Of a stretch of DNA of 64,000 nt, positions 56,916-64,000 are shown piece by piece. The notes under the pieces are model-generated. The model made no database searches and was not told the DNA's origin. It was given only the letters and a program-made list of their open reading frames with translations. The position numbers and the translations under genes are program-made. Origin of the DNA: Scleromitrula shiraiana (Eukaryota; Ascomycota; Leotiomycetes; Helotiales; Sclerotiniaceae); assembly GCA_028455995.1 (NCBI GenBank), contig JABELC010000002.1:1-64000 (forward strand), in the 5' to 3' direction. Position 1 is the stretch's first letter, and every line of letters begins with the position of its first letter.

Positions 56916-58003
56916 CTTTGGTTGTTGAGTTAGATGAACTTTATTAGATTGATTATTTAGGCGTCGGTGTGCTGTTGAGGAATGTTTGACCTAAATTCGT
57001 GATGCCGTCGAGATTATTGCCGGAGTTGTTGTCGAGGTTGTTGGTTCTTCCAGGTTTCCTCCACCCCATAAATATATCGATATGTTTACTTCAAATCACA
57101 TATTGTGTTTACTTTAATTTCATTCATTCTCCGTTGGTATGAAAACACTGTGATTCTATTGGTGGACATTATGAATTTTATCAGAATATTACGATTTGCC
57201 TGTAGGTATTGTAGGCATGTTGGAATGTTCAAGATGACAGGATATTACATAGCATTCCAGGAGAACTAAACATAGTAAGTGTTTCGCTAACAACAAAAGC
57301 CCGTTGAAATTCTTCAGAAATCCGGATATAAAGTTTGTATTCATCATCACCATAATAATGCATCGGCCGTCGAAAACATGAAGTTATTCGGGCCTACAGC
57401 ATCGGCAAATTTTATATTTCGGATATCTGAATGGACGTCTATTTGAGCTTTGTTTAGTGGGTCGATGAGGTAGCCTCCGTTACCAAATATGGTAAGTCTA
57501 TCCGATATTCTTCTGTTAGCTAATCATTTATATCATTTCTCCTCGGAACTATTCTAAGGGGTCGAGGGGCAATGAACGCGTCTGCGTCATGATTTTTTCT
57601 ATATTACATGAATCGTTATTAAGTAAGCTAATGCTTTCATTTATTATAACCAAAAGTCGTCGTTTTTGAACATCTACTCAACCGAAACGGATAAATAATA
57701 AAGACGGGAAGAAGAAAGAAAAAGTAAGGAGGGTCTAACGATTACACATGTTTTTGACAATTGGGGACCCGGCATATAATAGTGGCAGTTTCAATAACTG
57801 GACTCTGATTAGATGTTCAAGGAGGGGTTCTTACCGTACATTCATCCGGACTTCAGCCCGAGCGAATCGTTACCAAATCACATGAGAAATCTCGCAGTTG
57901 ATCGTGACTCACTATGAAATCCAGAAATATAAAAGAATCTATTATTCCTTCTTGAAAACATCACATTCATGTACTCATTCTCATCAGGTATCATCAATTC
58001 ATT
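56916..58003. other. Divergent intergenic region
   Basis: Shared upstream region of the cerato-platanin (-) and the CCoAOMT-like gene (+), 1.1 kb, no coding frame. Nothing further recognised. Confidence 0.4.
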
Positions 58004-58732
58004 ATGTCATCCAGCACACCTAACCCCGTCGTGGCTCCTGCTCACGTACACAAACTCCTAGACCGTCTTCACAAGGATTCGCTCTCGCAAGAAGCTGCTC
58101 TTGGAGATTATATCAAGGTCAAAGACGGCTTTGACGATCTCGTGCGCGACGCATTTATAGCTCTCGATCAAGATAAATGTCAATTCATTTACCAACTCGC
58201 CAGAGCCACCGGCGCACGCAACATCGCGGAGATTGGAACTAGTTTTGGCGTTAGCACTATCTACCTCGCCTTGGCAGTTGGAAGCAATCTGGAGCAAATT
58301 GGAGGATCTGGTAAAGTAATCGCTACCGAGAAGGAGAGCACAAAGGCTGAGAAGGCACGACAATACTGGAAGGAAGCTGGAGAGGATCTTGTGGCACGAC
58401 ATATTGATTTGCGGGAAGGGGATCTTCTTGAGACGCTCAAAACAAACCTTCCAACCATCGATCTAGTGTTGCTTGATAGTGAGTAAATCCTACGATTGTA
58501 CATATACTAAGCAATGATTGACTTGATTTCAGTTTGGGCGCCGATAGCTTTGCCAGCATTGAGACTTCTTGAGCCAAACATGAGACCCGGTGCTATTGTT
58601 ATTATTGATAATTCTATAGCTTCCGCTGTGGGCTATGAGAAGCTACTTTCGCATCTCAGGAATCCAGCCAATGGCTATACAAACCTCACAATTCCTTATT
58701 CCAAGGGGCTGGAGATGTGTGTTAAGTTTTAG
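58004..58732 (+). CDS. CCoAOMT-like SAM-dependent O-methyltransferase
   Basis: Small cation-dependent-type O-methyltransferase, 224 aa, exons 58004-58478 and 58533-58732. The intron joins IDLVLLD to IWAPIALPALRLLEP in frame. SAM motif I is NIAEIGTSFGVSTIYLALA near residue 73. GKVIATEKE supplies the acidic ribose-binding residue, and LLDIWA, GAIVIIDNS and LEMCVKF complete the fold. In the plant/bacterial family a divalent metal orients a catechol substrate, so a catechol or phenolic acceptor is plausible. It is 7 kb from the polyketide cluster and not clearly part of it. Confidence 0.9.
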
Positions 58733-60111
58733 TCATAGAAACACTTCTAGTCAATGAATATTTTGTTCCTCTAGATGTATGTAAGCTTTCTTGGTAAACA
58801 AATGATAAATACCAGCACTTGAGTTAATACTTATCAAATATATTAAATAGCATTGTTTCATGACTATACCCTTTCTTTCTTGAAATCTAATCACATCATG
58901 ATATATTCCACAAATGACTGTTTCCCTACCGAGCTGATTGTGACTTTGTTAGCTCATCTTTCTTCCCCATCACTTTGTATCTTCAGTTTGAATACATCTT
59001 CAACATGAGTTTCCTTGCTTCTCCTTTTATCGCGCAAATCTTTTTGTGCTTGGTGTAACTTTCATAATAGCAAAATTAGTTGAAACAATGGTCTACCGAG
59101 TCAGAACTCGATTGTGACTCACAGTTGACTTTTATAGAGAAGAATTTGTAATGCGATGTTTTGCAAGCTATTTGAATCGCTGAGAGCGTTCGCAGATGCC
59201 AGCGGAGTCGCCATTCTAAGTTGAAGCTTCAAAATATAGAAATGCTCGTAAAGACCCTCAATTTGAAGTAGTTCCCATGTTGATATCGCTAGATACACCA
59301 TGGAATTTGATTCAACGCACATAGAAATGTGGATCTTCCTTGAGTGAGGAAATGCATAAAGAAAACCTAGAGAAAGCATGAAATAGTGCATTTGTGGGGA
59401 TTGTCCTTGGGATCACTTGCAAGAATAAGATTCATTCGTGTGTTGTCTACGTGCTGAAGCTCAACATTACAGGAAGAAAAGGAAAGTGTTATCTTATTGA
59501 TCTCTATATGGGTCCATGGGTGTAGCAATGGTGTTTCTGCTACGAGTAGATAATGTGATAACGTGCCCCATCAAAATAGATCATTTAGGTTCCCTCGTTT
59601 ACACCAGTACATAAGCTTTATTTCATTCATATATCATTGGCTATGCTACTTGGTTGGACGAGCTACGGCGATTAACTTATACAAAGACCTGAAAAAGGAA
59701 GAAGTGTGATATTCACGTGATCAATATTCTGATAAGCTCGTCAGAATTCAAACAGATCTTGCTCGGCTGATATAATGCAGAACCGTATGCATGTTTATAT
59801 CAGCAGGTTTTATTCTCTCGTTGTTGAACCGAGAGTCAATCGGATCAGAGATTTATATCCCTATATCCGGACGTAGATCCGGTGCGAACATTGCCTCCAG
59901 CAAGCTCCGGAGACTGTCAGAATACCTAGACATATCTCCGCGGTAGAAAGAGTCTCTGTTATATATATAATACAAGTTCATCTCCAGCGTTGAATCACAT
60001 CATATCACATCAATTCAGCCATTATCTCTTATCGAGTGTGATATATCTTTGTACAAACCATATCAGAACTACTCTTTACCCTCAGCTATTCCTCAACAAT
60101 CTATCAGCATC
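58733..60111. promoter_or_regulatory. Intergenic region with clustered TCCGG motifs before the DJ-1 gene
   Basis: 1.4 kb. A 90-codon frame at 59119-59391 (-) is not convincing. Within 59866-59943, about 170-250 bp upstream of the DJ-1-like start, the motif TCCGG occurs three times and TCCGCGG once. Zn2Cys6 regulators bind CGG/CCG triplets, so this may be an operator region; that is inference. Confidence 0.35.
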
Positions 60112-60852
60112 ATGGCTCCAATCCACTTCGGTGTTCTCATGGTACCATACCAGACAGTTGATGTCGCAATGCCATTAGATGTATTGTCTTCATGCGTAAG
60201 TATCGATTCTTCACTTCCCATAGCCTGAAAATCAAGAGTTAACAATGAGAAACCTTAGTCCAAGAACCTTCTACAATCAATAGAAAAACGAGGGTTACCT
60301 GGTTCAGCTGGTTTGACCGAAAAGTCAATCGACATCGAGTTTCACCATATCAACAAAACCATGGACCCAGTCGAGCTTACTGGTGGATTCAAAGCCCTCC
60401 CAAACACTACAATCGAAAACTGCCCACCACTCGACTATCTTCTTGTAGGAGGACCAGATGTCACCAATTATCGTCTTTCAGAAGAATTCTCAACATTCAT
60501 CCGAGCTCATTTGGATGCCGGAAAGAAACTCTTCACAACATGTACAGGCGCAATTCCTGTTGCCGAATCTGGAGTTTTAGATGGCAAGAAGGCAACAGTG
60601 AACCATATGTTGATTGAGCTTGCGAAATCTATTCGTCCACAAGTAGAGTGGACGATCGAAACTCAATGGGTCGAGAATGGGAATATATGGACTGCGGGTG
60701 GTGCATGTGCGGGCATGGATATGATGGCCCATTGGGTTATTGAGAATTATGGGATTGAAGTTGCCAAGTATGGTTTTGGATTGTTGGATTATGAACCAAG
60801 AGATATGAATGGGGGGAGAGTTCTTCCTAGACAACATGGTGTAGATGCTTAA
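60112..60852 (+). CDS. DJ-1/PfpI (ThiJ) family protein
   Basis: Class I glutamine-amidotransferase-like protein, 225 aa, exons 60112-60195 and 60259-60852. The first exon gives MAPIHFGVLMVPYQTVDVAM, the N-terminal strand of the fold. The second adds LDYLLVGGPDVTN and the nucleophile elbow LFTTCTGAIPVAESGVLDGK, with Cys123. The family motif VNHM and GGACAGMDMMAHWV follow. The wider family includes glyoxalase III-type enzymes, isonitrile hydratases and chaperones. The ENGNIWTAGGACAGMDM pattern matches the isonitrile-hydratase/ThiJ branch common in fungi. The substrate cannot be fixed from sequence. Confidence 0.9.
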
Positions 60853-61369
60853 TTCTGAGCTAGCTTACTCCATGTTTTGCTAAACTTGTGGTTCTTTCAC
60901 AATAAACAGAATGTCTGGGAATGAATATATCATTCCTACACGTCGAAGAAACACTACCAATAAAACTCCTGAATATTTCCTCATTTGCATTAAAATTCCC
61001 ATCGCCTGTGCCATGAAGATAACAAAATTCGCTGACCCATTAAATTGGACCCAGATCCCAAATTCATCTCACATGTAGTCCCCCAATAATCGTCTAGAAT
61101 TTGAATGCTGAAAGGTGAAAAAAACTCCTTGGCCTATCCAATTTACTCAAGACACTTCCCTGATAAATCCAACTTGATACAACTTCATAAATTATTCTAA
61201 TGGCAATTTCGTAATGGCCTTCTCTGGGAGTTTCTCAAGAGGTTTAGAATCCTGGACTTGAGTATTAAAGACTTCAAAAATAACATTAGAATTTGATCTA
61301 TAAACTATGTGAAGCGTCAGCATCTACAGTTTCCTCTTAGGGCAAGGAACCCTCATAGCTCCAAAACTT
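60853..61369. other. Convergent intergenic region
   Basis: 3' flanks of the DJ-1-like gene (+) and the small unknown gene (-). No further feature. Confidence 0.4.
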
Positions 61370-61923
61370 TTACTTACTACTTGCGCACCATTCACAGGTC
61401 ATCGCACCATTTACTAAGTCACGAAACAAATCCAAAGTTCTCTGGTAGTGATGCTCAACCAGCTCTCTCATCTGAGAATGATAGCTTTCAAAGGCGAGTG
61501 AAAGACTATGTCCTGGGTCGGTCTCATTCTTGTAGAGAGCTGCTTCTTCTGGAAAGTGCTGGGAGAACACATCAAAGATTGATGTCCAGCCGCTTGAGAA
61601 ATTTTCCTTGACTATTGGTAGCATTCGTTCATTGCCTGTTTCTAGTATTAGTAATCATCATCCGTTAGGATTGGTACAATAAAGAAAGTATTTTGATGTT
61701 TGGAGGATTGCTTCAACAAAAGTGAAGGTGGCTTACAATCATAAAGGTTGATATACGTATTATATTGTACGGGCTCTAAAAATGAAAGTTTATCAGGATG
61801 AGGAAAGACATCCTCATATAAATAAGTACCTTCATTAACGAATACAGGTGGAGCACAAAGGGAGACATCCAGACGGAGGGTATGAGGATGTATTGGGGTA
61901 CTTGAAAGAGCTGTTCGCTCCAT
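61370..61923 (-). CDS. Small protein of unknown function
   Basis: Two-exon model of 150 aa, exons 61923-61737 and 61635-61370. It joins NTYINLYDC to NERMLPIVKENFSSGWTSIF in frame through a GTAAGC donor and an AAACAG acceptor. The chosen start gives MERTALSSTPIHPHTLRLD; the frame is open further upstream, so an N-terminal extension is possible. No signal peptide, membrane helix or known domain is visible. The C-terminal half looks helical (YHSQMRELVEHHYQRTLDLF) and ends CEWCASSK. I do not recognise a family. The spliced coding quality is modest but the clean junction supports a real gene. Confidence 0.55.
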
Positions 61924-62738
61924 GATTACTTGATGTTGATGTCTCCAACTAATTCTTCTGAAAATGCCAATGTAATTGCGAAAGATTATTGGAGATCGAC
62001 AAAGATTGGATTGAATTCCGGGTTGATGATGTAGAAATCTCGGAGGAAATATAATTCGGAAGTCGTTGGGTGGAGATGCTTTTACTTTCTGTGGTGCGAA
62101 CAAATGTTTGAGGGCAAAATTCTGGAAAGTGAACAAGAACAAAATGCTCTCAAACAACTCTTTCTTTCCTTAAAAGAAAACAAATACGGGTCTCTACGTA
62201 CAGGCATATGATTGTGAGGGACGTTCTCACTTACAGTAGTGAATTGATTCTATGTTGATAAACGATTCACTTCCTTCTCGTCTGTTACCCGTATTCTGAC
62301 CTATCGTATTTCCTTCCCAATAATAAATAATGATAACCTTGAACTCATTCACTCATTTCTATTCATGGGAAATGGCTCTGAAGAACCATGCATACTTGTA
62401 TTAAAACGATATCAAAGGGATCGATACTATGTAGCTGGCAAGTAGGCGATAAAGGTCTACTCGACAATCTTAAGCGAAAATTCGTTTTATTCATAAACTT
62501 TTACGGTGATCTAAAGAACAAAAACAATTCACCAAATTAGAACCTAATTATAAACATCTTGAAAGATAAGTTTAGACTAGAACATACGAAGAAATCGATA
62601 GATATACTCGAAATCTAACTTACATTCCATGTGCCACTTTTTGAAGACTGATCACTATCATAGTCGGCATGCTACTTTCCCATATCAAATTAACTAGTGA
62701 AAAAGTGTTGACGTCGTTGACGATGAATTTGTCATATA
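61924..62738. other. Intergenic region
   Basis: Upstream of the small gene and 3' of the HET gene. An open frame continues from 61923 to 62157 in the small gene's frame and could be an alternative N-terminus. Nothing else is seen. Confidence 0.4.
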
Positions 62739-64000
62739 TTATTGATGATTTGGGACTGTCGCCAAACGTCCAGTCCAGATGTTTTCTTCACGTTGTGGGA
62801 TAGTGGTTTCAAAATTATTACTAGGTCCAAGTTCCAAATACACTCTTGCGCTTACAAGAGTAGACTTCAAATTCTCTCTTTCTTCCTCTAGCATCCGATT
62901 TATGAGCTCATTTGGAGTGAAAAGAACGTTTTGCCGTTTCTTCGCAGAATAGAATGAGTCTAAATGGCAAGATTGTCTCGATCGTCCATCCTGATAAGTT
63001 TTAAGGCTAATAACCACAGTATACTTACGAAATTGTATAATTCCGCAATAAAACTTAAAAGTTATAGATTCGTTTACGTTGATTGGACTGAGTTGGATGA
63101 CTCCCAAGACCGTATCAAAATTTCCAAGCGGGCAGGATTTGTACTCATTCAATGCATCGAGTTTAGATTCGACTAGTAGCAAAAAGGAAGGTTGACGCAG
63201 TTCCAACTTGCTCGGAGATTGTAAACCAGCTTGTCGAGGTCTTTGCTGGTTTGAATAACTCCATGGATAGTCAAATTTTCGGGTCGGTATTGAGGATCTG
63301 ACAAGCACATTCCTCTCGCGTGAAGCCCAGTTCATAGGTATTACCAGTGGTATTTCAGCAGGATATTTTATTCTTTTATATTGGGGGACCAAAGTTGATT
63401 CACCGAATGCAATGCCGTCCTCAATTCTGACCGGGATACAGACTCTTCTGACCGTGAAACTAGCATCCCGTGACTTAGTATCTCTTACGTTCAATGCAAG
63501 AAACGAATAGTTCCACGAGAGAATTGTGGAAAGCCGAATAGAAAGGCCAGCATTAGTCATCGAATATGATTGACGTCCTATTGGAACAAGTGGTTCAAAA
63601 TCTTCTGAGTATCTGAAGGCCTCTGGGATTGGGGCAAGCAAACTAGACCATTTTTCTGGCACACGGTCTGTCCATGTCCAACAAAATATGGTATGATCCA
63701 AGGAATTTCTGATAATTTCCTCTTGTAATCTGATGAAAGCCTTTATTCCTTCCCCATATAGTAAAGGCATATTTATATTGAATATACCAAGCATGCAGTA
63801 TGCCATATCTTCAATCCTAGTTGTAGTTCTCAGCGATAACCAATACATCCTTTTAGCAATACTAGCATGTGGGATCATATCAACGTCCTCCAAATATTCA
63901 ACATCGATTCCAGTGACGATGCTGATCAATTCGCAGAGCTCTTCTTTCCCTCCCATGGAGCGCCACTCAACCGAATAGAAGTCAACTTTACAAGGAGCCA
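62739..64000 (-). CDS. HET-domain protein, C-terminal part (gene continues beyond the right edge)
   Basis: Partial gene: the frame is open through the window edge, where it reads VDFYSVEWRSMGGKEELCEL, and ends at 62739. The C-terminal end of a HET-type protein is clear: ASIAKRMYWLSLRTTTRIED, MAYCMLGIFNINMPLLYGEG and KAFIRLQEEIIRNSLDHTIF. This block follows the HET core in vegetative-incompatibility proteins; the core itself would lie outside the window. The remaining ~280 residues are a variable domain without recognised repeats. No intron is needed in the visible part. HET proteins trigger cell death on fusion of unlike strains. Confidence 0.87.
   Translation of the reverse strand, partial: APCKVDFYSVEWRSMGGKEELCELISIVTGIDVEYLEDVDMIPHASIAKRMYWLSLRTTTRIEDMAYCMLGIFNINMPLLYGEGIKAFIRLQEEIIRNSLDHTIFCWTWTDRVPEKWSSLLAPIPEAFRYSEDFEPLVPIGRQSYSMTNAGLSIRLSTILSWNYSFLALNVRDTKSRDASFTVRRVCIPVRIEDGIAFGESTLVPQYKRIKYPAEIPLVIPMNWASRERNVLVRSSIPTRKFDYPWSYSNQQRPRQAGLQSPSKLELRQPSFLLLVESKLDALNEYKSCPLGNFDTVLGVIQLSPINVNESITFKFYCGIIQFRKYTVVISLKTYQDGRSRQSCHLDSFYSAKKRQNVLFTPNELINRMLEEERENLKSTLVSARVYLELGPSNNFETTIPQREENIWTGRLATVPNHQ

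Noticed and set aside
1..64000. tRNA, rRNA or CRISPR features
   Set aside because: No sequence with the conserved tRNA boxes in proper spacing, no rRNA sequence, and no regularly spaced repeats with unique spacers was seen by eye; a covariance-model scan would be needed to exclude tRNAs.

Overview
The window looks like a nuclear contig of a filamentous ascomycete. Genes are split by short introns (about 50-140 nt), there are no bacterial-type operons, and the families present (yapsin-type protease, cerato-platanin, lipase-NACHT-ankyrin protein, HET protein, non-reducing PKS with a separate metallo-beta-lactamase-fold partner) are typical of Pezizomycotina. The mix suits a plant-associated Leotiomycete, perhaps Sclerotiniaceae such as Botrytis or Sclerotinia. 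That placement is an inference from gene content, not a search result.

Left third (1-28.7 kb), mostly housekeeping and surface genes: GPI-type aspartic protease (1145-2926, +); conserved unknown protein (3580-4629, +); plasma-membrane t-SNARE of the Sso1 type (5669-7136, -); an extremely AT-rich 832-bp element with terminal inverted repeats (8028-8859); a lipase-NACHT-ankyrin NLR-like gene (9250-13291, -); tRNA dimethyltransferase Trm1 (14597-16747, +); a small GPI-type surface protein (17657-18543, +); a secreted protein with dibasic-separated repeats (19277-20248, -); a Rog1-like lipase (21686-25453, -); and an RBR ubiquitin ligase (26314-28708, -).

Middle (30.9-51.2 kb), a polyketide gene cluster: an SDR (+); an NR-PKS with SAT-KS-AT-PT-ACP and no thioesterase (32542-38108, -); a divergently transcribed metallo-beta-lactamase-fold thioesterase (39997-41015, +); two divergent paralogous O-methyltransferases (41395-42798, -; 43368-44809, +); a cytochrome P450 relic reduced to its two ends (45962-46472); a 14-TM MFS exporter (47347-49467, -); and another SAM methyltransferase (50332-51162, -). 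The likely logic is PKS assembly, release in trans by the beta-lactamase-fold enzyme, O-methylation and export. The PKS SAT domain has glycine where the catalytic cysteine is expected. No intact oxygenase and no pathway transcription factor is visible.

Right part (52-64 kb): a frameshifted ankyrin gene with a STAND-type N-terminal domain (probable pseudogene, 52382-55270); a cerato-platanin (56469-56915, -); a CCoAOMT-like methyltransferase (58004-58732, +); a DJ-1/PfpI protein (60112-60852, +); a small unknown gene (61370-61923, -); and the 3' part of a HET-domain gene running off the right edge.

Exon boundaries were derived by hand from splice signals, frame continuity and family expectation. 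No transcript evidence or database search was available.
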